Part shown: positions 8,298-19,497 of the stretch, piece by piece | How positions within the stretch are numbered: position 1 is the first letter of the stretch | Layout of the letters: each line of letters begins with the position of its first letter | DNA from: Rhodoblastus sp963710275 | Lineage (GTDB): Bacteria > Pseudomonadota > Alphaproteobacteria > Rhizobiales > Beijerinckiaceae | Length of the DNA stretch: 64,000 nt | NCBI GenBank assembly: GCA_963710275.1 | Contig: CAVPZS010000005.1 | Coordinates: 124,001 to 188,000, forward strand | Direction: 5' to 3' | Translations under genes and position numbers: made by a program | The notes under the pieces: model-generated | Told to the model about the DNA's origin: nothing | The model's input: the letters and a program-made list of their open reading frames with translations, nothing else | Databases searched by the model: none

Positions 8298-10800
8298 GCT
8301 TCGTCCTTCTTGTCGTCGCTGTGCTCGGGCCGCTCTTCCTTGGCCTTGTGCAAAGGGAACTGGCAGGTCACCACCGTGCCTTCGCCCGGCGCCGAATCGA
8401 TCCGGACCCACCCGCCATGCAACTCGACAAAGGCGCGGACGATGGACAGGCCGAGGCCGACGCCGCGATGGCGCGTGTTGAGCGTGCGGGATTCGAACCG
8501 GTCGAACACCTTGTCGAGCAGTTCCGGCGGAATGCCCCGGCCATGGTCGGAGACTTTGATGACGATTTCATTCTCGCGGCGCAAGGCCGCCAGCGTCACC
8601 GTCTGGCCCGGGTCGGAAAAGCCGATGGCGTTGGACAGCAGCGCGAACAGGATCTGCCGCACGCGCTTGGCGTCGGCGCGGAAGGCGCCGATGCCGGGCG
8701 CCGTGACGATGGAGAGTTCGACATGCGATTCGGCCAGGCGGTCCTGCACGCCGCGCGCCGCCTCGCGGATCGAGCTCTCGATGTCGACCTCGCCGAGCTG
8801 CAGCTCCATGGCGTCGCGGTCGATGCTGGCGAGGTCGAGAATATCGTTGATGATCGCCAGCAGCGCCGCCGAGGAGGTCTGCACATAGCCGGCGTATTCG
8901 CGCTGCTTGTCATTGAGCGGTCCGACGCCCTCGTCGCCGAGCAGCTGGATGAAGCCGATGATGTTGGTCAGCGGCGAGCGCAATTCGTAGGAGACGTGAT
9001 GGACGAAATCATTGCGCAACTGCTCGGCGGCGAGCAGCGCTTCATTGCGCTCGGTCAGCGCCCGCTCGACGTTCACGCCATCGGTGACGTCGATGAAGGT
9101 CAGCAGCGTGCCGCCGTCCGGCAGCGGCGCGGCGGCGCAGTCGACAATGGCGCCGTCGGTGCGCGTCATCCGGCGCTGGAAGCCCATGCGCGCGTCGTGC
9201 AGTCCAGCCACCACCGAGCGCAGGTCGGCCCAGGCGGCGTCGTCCGGCAGCAGCGGCTTGCACGCCGCGGTCACCGCGTCGATATGCGGCTTCTCCGCCA
9301 AATGCGCCATGGGCAGCCGCCAGATGCGGCCGAACGAGGGATTGTAGAGCTTCAGCCGCCCGTCGGCGCCGAACACCGCGACGCCCTCCTGCAGGGCGTC
9401 GAGCGTCTCGCTCTGGATGCGCGCCAGAGCGTTATATTGCGATTCCAGCGTGAAGCGCTCGGTGACGTCGTCGAACAGATAGGTGATCCCGCCTTGCGGA
9501 TTGGGATCGAAGCCGACGCGCAGCGTCCGCCCGTCGGGCAGGTGCCAGACCTGCGGCGCCGGCTCCAGGGCGTGATAGACGCCCGAACAGCGCCTTTTTC
9601 CAGTCGCGGTAGTCGGCCTGCTCAGGGAGGCGGCGCGCGGCGCGCAGCCGGTCGAGGATTTCGCTGTCGCTCGGACCCTGGTCGAGGAAGGCCTGGTCGA
9701 GCGACCAGAGCTGGCGATAGGCGGCGTTGGCGAAGACCAGTTTCTTCGACCGGTCGAAAATGGCGACGCCGGTGGCGAGCTGGTCGAGCGTGCGGATATG
9801 CGATTCCATCTGCCGCGCGTGATCGGCGCGCAGCGTCTCGAGCTCCGACAGGTCGTCGGCCATGCCGCCCGTCCCGGCCGGCAGCGCGGCGGCGACCACG
9901 TCCATCAGACGCCGTTCGCCCGCCACCACGACATGCTGGCGCTGGCGCCAGACTTCGCCAAGCTCCCGCGCCTTGGCCACGGCCTCCCGCGCCTGGCGGT
10001 CGAGCAGTTCGAGCTGACGCTTGACCGCGTCCTCGGGCGCCTTGGCGTCCACGGCGTGGGCATAGGCCGCATTGACCCAGTCGAGCTTGTGGTCGGGGCC
10101 GCGCGTCCACGCCGGATGGGGAGACTGGTCGAGCAGGGCCCGCAGGTTGTCGAGCTGGCCGGTCTGCTTGGCCTGGACCTCGCGCAGCCGCACCAGTTCG
10201 AGCCGGTCGCCCGAAACGTCGCGCACGCGCATCACCACCCGCCCGCCGATGGCGCGGCCGTCGGCCTCGAGATGGCGGCCGTTCTGGCTCACCAGGTCCT
10301 GATGAAAACTCTGGCCACGCTCGCGCAGCAGCGCGACATGGCCTTCCAGCGCCTGCGCCTGGTCCGCCGGCAGCCAGGCGCCGAAGCCCAGCACCCGCGC
10401 GCGGCAGTGGCGCGTCCAGCACCAGGGTGACGTCGCCCTCGATGTCGGGCTCGCCATGCGCCCCGCTCCAGACCACGACGAATTGCGCTTCGGCGGCGAG
10501 AAAGGCGCGGGCGCGCTCGGTCTGCTGGCGCAGCTGCTCGATCTCGGCCAGCAATTGCGCTTCGCGCTTCGCCCAGCGCTGGCGGCCCGCCAGATGGAGC
10601 AGCGCGGTGATGGCGGCGAAAACCACGAGGCCCGCGCCGACCGACAGGTTGACCAGCCCATGGGTCTCCTCGGCGTTGGCGAGGGCGGCGAGCGATTGCG
10701 CGCGGGCCGGACCGAGCATGGCGACAGCAAGTCCGGTGGACGCGAAAAGTCGCAGGCGCGCGGCATGGCGCAAACCTGTCTGGCTCCTTCGCTTGGTCAT
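8294..10800 (-). CDS. divL: DivL-type tyrosine pseudo-kinase of the CtrA cell-cycle pathway (two frame breaks)
   Basis: Membrane-anchored PAS/histidine-kinase-like regulator. In Caulobacter DivL steers CckA and hence CtrA. Seen: an N-terminal hydrophobic stretch and a second segment around VNLSVGAGLVVFAAITALL, PAS-like regions (GVAIFDRSKKLVFANAAYRQ; GVAVFGADGRLKLYNPSFGR), then a kinase core. The H-box reads HHVSYELRSPLT, with Tyr where kinases have His, the DivL hallmark. N-box (LLSNAIGFS), G1 (DHGRGIPPE) and G2 (GVGLGLSI) regions are present. The gene is split into three frames by small indels near 10405 and 9590; removing one base at 10405 restores it. Position next to tsaE also fits DivL. 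Confidence 0.85.
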
Positions 10801-10889
10801 GGACCGGGCCTCTCCTCGCTCGCACGGTCAACCCGCGCGAATCACCTCAATTTACCCTCTCGATTCAGGGTTAAGAAAGAGGAACGAAA

Positions 10890-10922
10890 TGGAAAACGCC
10901 TCCGTGAAGAGTCACGGAGGCG
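10890..10922 (-). terminator. Rho-independent terminator of ahcY
   Basis: Perfect 11-base arms (CGCCTCCGTGA / TCACGGAGGCG) with a 4-base loop, followed on the minus strand by GTTTTCC. It lies about 55 bases beyond the ahcY stop and 90 bases before divL. Confidence 0.8.
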
Positions 10923-10976
10923 CAAATGTTTCCTGCCGAGACCACGCTTCCCCGGGAAACGTGGAGTCAAATCCGT

Positions 10977-12384
<1,408 letters not shown>

Positions 12385-12400
12385 GGCTGTCGATTCCTGT

Positions 12401-12421
12401 CTTGCCCGTTTCTTGCCCGTT
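12401..12421. repeat. Short direct repeat in the ahcY leader
   Basis: CTTGCCCGTT occurs twice separated by one T, 17-37 bases upstream of the ahcY start. The upstream stretch (12440-12500) is AT-rich and likely contains the ahcY promoter. I could not recognise a SAM or SAH riboswitch here. Confidence 0.5.
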
Positions 12422-12505
12422 GGCTGGCTTGGCGTCTCTATAGCAGCCGAGGGATACCTAGGCAATAAACATATAAGCAACTCTTTATATCAAACCAACG
12501 ACGGT

Positions 12506-12966
12506 CTAATCTTCCCGAGGCCGAGCCGCCTGCGCGGCGCGAAAATCCATCGCCTTCTCGCCGATATTGAGGCCGACCTGGAAACTTTCGGCGATGCGAT
12601 GGGCGCGGGCGATGAAGAAAGCCGCGCCCTCCGGCGGCAAAACGTCGCGGGCCGTCGCCTCGAACAGGACGAGCCAGGTCGAAAAATGCTCGGGATCGAG
12701 GCCGAGCGCGGCGTGGGCCGGCAAGGGGCGGCCATTGTAGCGCCCGCTGCGCAGGCCGATCTGCGACCAGAAATCCGTCAGCTTGACGATATGCTCTTCC
12801 CAGTGGCCGGCAAGGCGCTGCTCGAAAATCGGGCCGAGCCGCGGGTCTTTCCGCGCGGCGCCGTAGAATTCGCGCACCAGCCGCTCCATCATCGCCTCGG
12901 TCAGGCCGGGCGGGGGCTCGTCTGCGTGCGCCGAGCGCGCGGCGAGCGCGGCAGAGGATGGGGCAT
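12506..12966 (-). CDS. Group III truncated hemoglobin (frame break near the N-terminus)
   Basis: Small heme protein, by family a group III 2-on-2 globin, possibly handling oxygen or reactive nitrogen species. Seen: MMERLVREFYGAARKDPRLG, a WEEHIVKLTDFW segment and the HFSTWLVLFEATA helix typical of group III. The open frame gives 128 residues from 12892, but the best ribosome-binding site (AGGAG, five bases from an ATG) is at 12966. From that ATG the frame stops at once unless a small indel between about 12920 and 12960 is corrected. I therefore extend the gene to 12966. Same strand as ahcY, 121 bases upstream of it. Confidence 0.75.
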
Positions 12967-13176
12967 GGGTTCTCCTTCGGAGCTGGCGACGGAATGGGGG
13001 CTTATACGATACAACCCAAAAATTGTCTTGGCGCCCCGGGGAACAGGTTGCTACATGGGGCCGGCCGGGCTTTCATCTTGCGACCCCGGCGAAGCTCCCG
13101 GCGGCGTCCGCCCGCGCGCAACGACCCGCGCCGCGTGACGGCTATCGGACATTAAAACGCAACGAGGGGTGCGCCA

Positions 13177-13467
13177 GTGGATTCGACTTCGAACGAGCAG
13201 GCTTCGACCGATCATTCATCGATGGTCAATGAAATCGTCGACGTGATCGCCACCGAGGGAATGATCCCCCGTGAAAAGCTCCAGGACGACGCCACGATCG
13301 AGAGCCTGGGATTGAAATCCATCGATATCGTGATGATCCTGACGGCCATCGAAGAGAAATTCGACGTCTATATACCCATGGACGGCTCCTTCCAGGAGGC
13401 CAAGGACCTGAAAGGTCTGGTCGAGGCGATCAGCGCCCATATCCTCAAGGAAAAAGCCGCTAAATGA
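13177..13467 (+). CDS. Specialised acyl carrier protein
   Basis: A protein of 96 residues with one phosphopantetheine-binding domain. The attachment Ser lies in LGLKSIDIVM, with Lys rather than the usual Asp just before it, so it is not the housekeeping AcpP or AcpXL. It starts at GTG with a GAGGGG sequence upstream and overlaps the next ketosynthase gene by 4 bases. Together with the three following genes it should carry and extend an acyl chain; the product is unknown. Confidence 0.85.
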   Translation: MDSTSNEQASTDHSSMVNEIVDVIATEGMIPREKLQDDATIESLGLKSIDIVMILTAIEEKFDVYIPMDGSFQEAKDLKGLVEAISAHILKEKAAK

Positions 13468-14679
13468 TGAGCAGACGCGTCGTTGTCACCGGCATGGGGG
13501 CAGTTTCGGCGGCCGGCATCGGCCTCGCTCCCCTCTGGGAAGCGGCGCGCGACGGCAGAGCCTGTATCGGTCCGGTCGATGTGCGCCAGCCCTATGGCGG
13601 CCGCATCAAGATCTCCGCCCAGGTCCGTGATTTCGACGTCGAGGCCCATGTCGGCCCCAAGGTCGCGCCCTTCGCCGATCCCTTCGCCGCCTTCGCCCTG
13701 GTCGCCGCCGACGAGGCCCTGGCCCAGGCGGGGCTGGACCGCGAGGTCCGGCAAGGCTCGCGCTGCGCGGCCCTGCTCGGCACCGGCATCGGCGGCATGA
13801 AGACGATCGACGACGGCATTTACAATGTCTACGTCGGCCAACAAGCGCCCCGACCCGCTGACCGTTCCGCGCCTGATCCCGTCCTCGGGCCCGGCGCAAC
13901 TGTCCATTCGCTATGGCGCGACCGGCCCCTGTTTCGCCGTCGCCAGCGCCTGTTCGTCCGGCGCCCAGGCCATCGGGCTCGCCATGCAGATGATCCGCGC
14001 CGGCATGATCGACCGCGCCATCGTCGGCGGCGCCGAAGCCTGCGCCACCAATGGCGCGATGCGCGCCTGGGAATCCCTGCGCGTGCTGACGCCGGACTTC
14101 TGCCGGCCCTTCGCCAAGAACCGCAACGGCATGGTGCTCGGCGAAGGCTCGGCCATGTTCGTGCTCGAAGCCGAGGACGTCGCCCTCGCGCGCGGCGCGC
14201 GCCCGCTTTGCGTGCTGGCCGGCTATGGCACCAACGCCGACGCGCTCGACCAGGTGCGGCCCGACGCCGCCAGCGCCGCCGCCTGCATGGACATGGCGCT
14301 CGCCGACGCCGGCCTGAAGCCCGATGACATCGACTATGTCAACGCTCACGGCACGGCGACCGTGATGAACGACGCCAACGAGTCCGACGCGATCAACCGC
14401 TCCTTCGGCGCCCATGCCGAGACCTTGCTGGTTTCCTCGACCAAGCCGGTGCACGGCCACACCCTCGGCGCGGCCGGCGCGCTCGAACTGGCGATCTCGA
14501 TCATGGCCTTGCGCGAGAATGTCGCGCCGCCAAATCTCAATGTCGAGATCCAGGACCCTGCCTGCCTGCTGCGTCTCGTCGGCGCCAAGGCCGTCGAGCA
14601 GCCGATGCGCGCCGTCCTGTCCAACTCCTTCGCCTTCGGAGGCATCAACGCCTCGCTGATCGTGACGCCCCAGGCTTGA
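13464..14679 (+). CDS. Beta-ketoacyl-ACP synthase, FabF/NodE type (one frame break)
   Basis: Condensing enzyme that elongates acyl-ACP with malonyl-ACP. Catalytic triad visible: Cys in VASACSSGAQAIG, His in NAHGTATVMND and His in VHGHTLGAAGA, all as in elongating KAS I/II enzymes. About 405 residues. A one-base insertion near 13835 splits the frame; correcting it gives NVYVANKRPDPLTVPRL, a family-typical segment. It is cotranscribed with the upstream ACP and followed four bases later by a hotdog-fold gene. Confidence 0.88.
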
Positions 14680-14682
14680 GCA

Positions 14683-15054
14683 TGGAGCCCGAAACGCCGC
14701 CTGTGCAACGCGCCGGACCGCTGCGAGTGACGACCTCACCCGAAGCCGATCAGCGCCTTTCGCCGCGAAACCGGCTGGAGCGACCATGACGGGCCGCCGC
14801 CAGCCTGTTTTCCCGTGGTGTGGATGCGCATGCCGGAGATCGGCGAACCGATCCGCGCCGCGGCGCAGGAAGTCGGCCTGCCCGTCCATGAGGCGCAGCA
14901 TTTCGATTATGAGCGGCCGCTCGAAGCCGGCCGCGACTATGACCTGATGCTGGAGTTGCGGCGCGAGACCGAGCCGATGCGCCTGGTCGCCACGGCGGAA
15001 ATCTTCGATCTCGACGGCGCCTTCGTCGCCCGCATCGTCTCGATCCTCGGCTGA
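14683..15054 (+). CDS. Hotdog-fold MaoC-like dehydratase, N-terminal-type half (frame break)
   Basis: Reading from the ATG at 14683, the frame is broken near 14755; removing one C gives a continuous protein of about 123 residues. Visible features are VQRAGPLRVTTSPEADQRF, a PEIGEPIRAAAQEVGLPVH segment and HFDYERPLEAGRDYDL, the strand pattern of MaoC/FAS1-type N-terminal hotdog domains. I see no clear catalytic D-x-N-P-[LI]-H loop here, whereas the next gene has one, so the two may form a heterodimeric 3-hydroxyacyl dehydratase. That pairing is an inference from order and length. Confidence 0.6.
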
Positions 15055-15096
15055 TCGACCCCGACGTCCTTCCCACGCCGCATGCGAGAAAAAGCC

Positions 15097-15523
15097 ATGA
15101 GCGATGTCATCGCGCCGCGTCCCGGCGAAAAACTGCACGCCCTTGACCGTCGGACCGTTCAGCGCGGCGGATCTGGCGGATTACGCCGAAGCCTCCGGCA
15201 ATTCCAATCCGCTGCACCTCGACCTCGCCTTCGCGCAAGGCTTCGGCTTTCCCGCCCGGCCGGTGCACGGCATGCGCCTGCTCGCGGCTTTTGAGCCGCT
15301 GCTCAGCGCCTGGCGACCCGATCTCCATGTGATCGGGCTCAGGGGCCAGTTCCTGACCCCGGTGCTGGAAGATCAGAAAGCGGTGCTGAGCGCGCGCGTC
15401 GCCAAGGTCGAGACGGGGACAAGCGGTTTTGTCGCGGTGCTCAGGCTGATGGCGCAGACCGAAGGCGGCGGCCCGGCGCTGGTGGGAGAGGCGCGCATGG
15501 CGCCGCCTGCGAAAAAAAGTTAG
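15097..15523 (+). CDS. MaoC-like 3-hydroxyacyl dehydratase (one frame break)
   Basis: Small hotdog-fold protein of about 141 residues. The MaoC active-site region is visible: YAEASGNSNPLHLD (the D/N-x-N-P-[LI]-H motif), then ARPVHGM. Start ATG at 15097 (MSDVIAPRPGEKLH); a single inserted base near 15140 moves the rest into another frame (HPLTVGPFSAADLADY). Last gene of the acyl cluster; its stop lies one base from that of convergent ptsH. Confidence 0.78.
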
Positions 15524-15524
15524 C

Positions 15525-15791
15525 TTATTCGTCCTCGCCGAAGCGATTGGCGACCAGCGCCGCGATGGCGTCCACCGCCTGCTGCGCCTGCGCGCCTGTA
15601 GCGGCGACCAGAATGCTGGAGCCGATCCCGGCGCCGAGCGTCAATATGCCCATGATCGACTGGCCGCCGACCGTCTCGCCGCAACGCGACACCGTCACCT
15701 CCGCGTCGAACTGCTCGACGCAATGGACGAACTTGGCCGTGGCGCGCGCGTGCAGGCCCTTGCGGTTGACGATCGCCAGTTCGCGGGTCAC
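15525..15791 (-). CDS. ptsH: HPr phosphocarrier of the nitrogen/regulatory PTS
   Basis: Phosphocarrier protein of 88 residues with the active-site His in RKGLHARATAKFV and the regulatory Ser region GGQSIMGILTL. It belongs to the alphaproteobacterial regulatory PTS with EIIA-Man and HPr kinase encoded just upstream. Start is GTG at 15791 as written. An upstream ATG at 15856, overlapping the EIIA stop (ATGA), would add an N-terminal tail of about 22 residues if one C is missing from the C-run at about 15820. That longer form is plausible because related proteins carry such a tail. Confidence 0.88.
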   Translation of the reverse strand: MTRELAIVNRKGLHARATAKFVHCVEQFDAEVTVSRCGETVGGQSIMGILTLGAGIGSSILVAATGAQAQQAVDAIAALVANRFGEDE

Positions 15792-15852
15792 CGCGCCTTC
15801 GGGCGCGGGTCCGTTGGGGGGCAGTCGCAGGGCGCTTCGTCATTCAAGTCGA

Positions 15853-16254
15853 TCATTTCCCACACAGGATCTTGCTGGCGACATAGATATACTTGCGTCC
15901 GGCCTCGGCGGCCTGGGTTACCGCCTGTTCCAGGCTGGCCTCATCGCGCACCGAAGCCAACTTGATCAGCATCGGCAGGTTGACGCCGGCGACCACTTCG
16001 ACATGCGCGCCATTCATCACGGAAATCGCCAGGTTCGAAGGCGTGCCCCCGAACATGTCGGTGAGGACGACGACGCCGGAGCCGGATTCGACCGCCGCGA
16101 TCGCCTCGATGATGTCCTTGCGCCTTATTTCCATATCGTCTTCGGGACCAATGGTAATGGTCGCCAATTGCGATTGTGGCCCGCAGACATGTTCCAGCGC
16201 CGCTCGAAATTCGGTCGCCAGATGGCCATGCGTCACAAGCACTATGCCAATCAT
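15853..16254 (-). CDS. manX: PTS EIIA component, mannose family
   Basis: EIIA-Man-type phosphoacceptor of about 133 residues; the phospho-His is in LVTHGHLATEF near the N-terminus. It also shows TDMFGGTPSNLA, a hallmark of the family. No EIIB or EIIC genes are near, so it is a regulatory rather than a sugar-transport component, as in other Hyphomicrobiales, where it relays HPr phosphorylation state to ChvG/ChvI-linked metabolism. ATG at 16254 (MIGIVLVTHG) chosen over an in-frame GTG two codons upstream. Confidence 0.9.
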   Translation of the reverse strand: MIGIVLVTHGHLATEFRAALEHVCGPQSQLATITIGPEDDMEIRRKDIIEAIAAVESGSGVVVLTDMFGGTPSNLAISVMNGAHVEVVAGVNLPMLIKLASVRDEASLEQAVTQAAEAGRKYIYVASKILCGK

Positions 16255-16439
16255 CGACACTTACCGTCCTGTCCAAGCCCCTGGCAAACCCCGCGCCCGC
16301 GAGCGCGAATGCTTCCCTGCCGGAAATCTTCGAGGCCGACCGCCGGTATCTATGGCGATGCGGCCACGAAACCGCCGGATTTCAGACGGGCCATTTTGGT
16401 GGTTGCGGCCGACTTGGCAAGCAAAATGAGCGAAACGCA

Positions 16440-16936
16440 TCACTTTGTCGAAACTTTGTGCAAGAACGCCATGATCGCCGCGACCGACCTTTCTGTCTCC
16501 CGCGCCGGCAGGCGCAGCAGCGCGATATCGTGCAACCCCATGAATTCAGTGTGCAATTCCTCCGGTTCGGGCAGGCGCGGGCAGCGCGGCGTGCGCCGCG
16601 GGCGGCTCGAGGTCGACGATCAGCGCCAGCACGGCGCAGCCTTCGAAATCCTGCTCGATCAGACCGATGCCCCGCCATTCCGCCAAGCCGGCAATGGCGC
16701 GATGCGGGCTCATCAGCGCCCGGCCGCCTTGCAATCGCACGCAAATCCGGTCGTCGCCGACGAGGCTGCGCGAAATCGCCCCTGCGCCGCCAGGCCTCGA
16801 CCAGCGCGAGCGTCAGCGCCGATTTCCCTGACCCCGACGCCCCGCGAATCAGCACGCCGCGCTCGCCCAGGGCGACAGCGCTGCCGTGAACTTGGACCGG
16901 CGCGGACAAGGGGGCGCAGGGCGTTTCTTTGTTCAT
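16440..16936 (-). CDS. hprK: HPr kinase/phosphorylase, short alphaproteobacterial form (two frame breaks)
   Basis: Short HprK consisting of the C-terminal P-loop domain only, about 160 residues, normal for this lineage. Seen: Walker A GASGSGKSAL near residue 32 and the HprK signature region around RGIGLIEQDFEGCAVLA. Two single-base insertions, near 16785 and 16588, break the frame; correction yields a protein ending AIMAFLHKVSTK. The ATG at 16936 lies next to the chvG TGA. It phosphorylates HPr on Ser. Confidence 0.82.
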
Positions 16937-18770
16937 TCACGCCGCCGCCGGCAGAAAGACAGTGAAGCGGGCGCCGAGCGTTCCGCCCTTCGCGTCGAGA
17001 CGGTTGTCGGCGCGCACATGACCGCCATGCGCCTCGACGATCTGCCGCGAAATCGACAGGCCGAGCCCGGAGTTCTGGCCGAAGCTCTGGTTGGGCCGGT
17101 CGGTGTAGAAACGCTCGAAAATCCGCTCGAAGGCATGGGCGGGAATGCCCGGACCATCGTCGTCGACGCAGATCTCGAAGCCCTCCCGCGCCGGCTGGTC
17201 CGCGGCCCCGCCGGCGCCGCGCGCGGCGCAGGCTCACCCGGACCTCGCCGCCCGGAGCGGAGAAGGTGCGCGCATTGTCGATCAGATTGTTGATCACCTG
17301 GCCAAGCCGCGAATCATGGCCGAAGCAACCAAGCCAGCTTTCGTCCGCGGGGCCGCGCCTTCCGATCGTCAGCGTCAGCCGGACCTTGTCGTCCCGCTCG
17401 ACCTGCCGATAGGCGTCGACCAGGGCGGGCAGCAGCCGCTTCAGGTCCACGGCGTCCATGTCGCCGCGCGCCAGTTCGGCGTCGAGGCGCGAGGCGTCGG
17501 AAATATCGGAGATCAGCCGATCCAGCCGCTTGACGTCATGCTGGATCACCTCGAGCAGCCGCCCGCGCGACACGTCGGTCTTGGCGATGGGCAGGGTTTC
17601 GACGGCGCTGCGCAGGGAGGTCAGCGGATTCTTCAATTCATGCGCGACGTCGGCGGCGAAGCGTTCGGTCGCCTCCATGCGGGTGAACAGGGCGCGGGTC
17701 ATGTCGCGCAAGGCGCCGGACAAATGGCCGATTTCGTCGTTGCGGTCGGTGAAATCAGGAATTTCCTGCCGCGACTTGACGCCTCGCCGCACGCGGTCGG
17801 CGGCTTCCGCCAGTTTGCGCATGGGCTCCGCGATCGTTCCCGCGAGGGCCGCCGACAGCAGGAACATGACGGCCGCGGAGACGAGGAAGATGCGAAAGAT
17901 CGCCCGCCGCTCGGAGGCGATGATGCTGTCGATGTCATGGCCCTGGGTCGAGAGCAGCAGGGCGCCGCGCACGGCGCGGAAGCGCTGGATCGGCGCGGCG
18001 ACGGAAATCACCGTCTCGCCATGGACGTTGATCCGGACGAAGGATTGCGGCTTGCCTTCGAGCGCGCTGGCCACTTCCGGATAGCCGCGCCCGTTGGCGA
18101 CGCCAATATCCTCGTAGAGCGGCAGTTTCTCGGTCATGAACCGGCCCTGGACAAGATTGTGCAGCCAGTCGAGCCAGCGCGGCCCTCCGTCGTCCTGCCC
18201 CGGCGACGGCAGGTCGTTGCGCAGAATGGTGCTGCGCGCCGCGATGGAGCGGGAATCGAGCAGCATGTAGCCGTCGCGGTCATAGATGCGGGCGCGGGTT
18301 CGGGTCGGCGACACCAGCCGCCGCAGCAGCGGCCCGACCCGGTCGGGATTGATCGAGAACTCCAGCCCCGGCCGGGTTTCCTCGTCCACGCCATAGCTCT
18401 GGCCCGGCGCGAGCTTCAGGAGCTTTTCCGGATCGACGGTGATGGCGTCGGTGTCCACCGTCGCCGAGGCGGCGATGGCCGCGGCCATGATCTCGCCCTG
18501 GGTCTGGAGGCTCTGGATGCGGGCGTCGATCAGGCCTTCGCGGAACTGGTTGAGATAGAGGAAGCCGATCAGCAGGGCGAACAGGCCGCCGAAATTCAGC
18601 AGGATGATCCGCCGCGTCAGCGGCGAGCTGATGCGCGACACCGCGCCGCGCCAGAAGGCGCGCAACGCCACCGCCCGACGCTTTCCGCGAGGACCCGACC
18701 CCAGCGCGCGCAGGGAGAGACCGGCCCAGCGACGGGAGCCGCCTCCGTTTTCCGCCTCTCCAAAGCCCAC
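16937..18770 (-). CDS. chvG: ChvG sensor histidine kinase (one frame break)
   Basis: Membrane sensor kinase of the ChvG-ChvI (ExoS-ChvI) system, which responds to acid and envelope stress and controls exopolysaccharide and metabolism genes. Seen: first membrane segment ILLNFGGLFALLIGFLYL, periplasmic sensor region, second segment IFLVSAAVMFLLSAALAG, HAMP, H-box FAADVAHELKNPLTSLR, N-box NNLIDNA, and G2 NSGLGLSIS. An indel near 17215 shifts the ATP-binding domain into a second frame. Start is uncertain: GTG at 18770 chosen because it clears the chvI stop; an ATG at 18830 would overlap chvI by 32 bases. Confidence 0.87.
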
Positions 18771-18798
18771 GCGCCGATCCAAGCGCCCACCCCTCGAC

Positions 18799-19497
18799 TT
18801 ACGCTTCCTTGAACCGATAGCCCACGCCATAGAGCGTTTCGATCATCTCGAAATCGTCGTCCACCAGCTTGAATTTCTTGCGCAGGCGCTTGATGTGGCT
18901 GTCGATGGTGCGGTCGTCGACATAGACCTGGTCGTCATAGGCGGCGTCCATCAGGGCGTTGCGGCTCTTGACCACGCCCGGTCGCGTCGCCAGCGCCTGG
19001 AGGATGAGGAACTCGGTGACGGTGAGGATGACCGGCTCGTTCTTCCAGGTGCAGGCGTGGCGCTCCGGGTCCATCTTCAACAGGCCGCGCTCAAGGATCT
19101 TGGCCTCGGATTCCTTCTGCGCCGCCGCCTCCTTGGGATTGGAGCGGCGCAGGATCGCCTTGACCCGCTCGACCAGCAGGCGCTGGGAGAAGGGTTTGCG
19201 GATGAAATCGTCGGCGCCCATCTTGAGGCCGAACAACTCGTCGATCTCCTCGTCCTTGGAGGTGAGGAAGATCACCGGCAGGTCGGACTTCTGCCGCAGG
19301 CGGCGCAACAGCTCCATGCCGTCCATGCGCGGCATCTTGATGTCGAAGATCGCCATATCGGGCGGATTGGTCTTCAGCCCGTCCAGCGCGGCCATGCCGT
19401 CCGTATAGGTCTGGACCCGGTAGCCTTCGCCCTCCAGGGCGATGGAAACCGAAGTCAGGATGTTGCGATCGTCGTCGACGAGGGCGATGGTCGGCAT
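18799..19497 (-). CDS. chvI: ChvI response regulator, OmpR family
   Basis: Winged-helix response regulator of about 232 residues, partner of ChvG. Phospho-acceptor Asp52 in FDIKMPRMDG, acidic pocket Asp8-10 (VDDD), Lys in IRKPFSQ. The C-terminal OmpR-type domain shows TVTEFLILQALA and DSHIKRLRKKF, then YGVGYRF. ATG at 19497 has AGAGG six bases upstream. Upstream of chvG-hprK in one minus-strand group; divergent from pckA. Confidence 0.94.
   Translation of the reverse strand: MPTIALVDDDRNILTSVSIALEGEGYRVQTYTDGMAALDGLKTNPPDMAIFDIKMPRMDGMELLRRLRQKSDLPVIFLTSKDEEIDELFGLKMGADDFIRKPFSQRLLVERVKAILRRSNPKEAAAQKESEAKILERGLLKMDPERHACTWKNEPVILTVTEFLILQALATRPGVVKSRNALMDAAYDDQVYVDDRTIDSHIKRLRKKFKLVDDDFEMIETLYGVGYRFKEA

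Noticed and set aside
8485..8510. tRNA T-loop-like GGGATTCGAACC
   Set aside because: Lies inside divL coding for FDRFES; no acceptor stem or anticodon arm around it. No tRNA or rRNA gene was recognised in the window.
6831..8888. 685-residue plus-strand open frame
   Set aside because: Antisense of tsaE-amgK and divL; low-complexity composition typical of GC-rich shadow frames.
12385..12500. SAM/SAH riboswitch before ahcY
   Set aside because: No recognisable consensus core; only an AT-rich promoter-like stretch and a direct repeat.
13606..15138. 510-residue minus-strand open frame
   Set aside because: Antisense of the ketosynthase and hotdog genes; no motifs.
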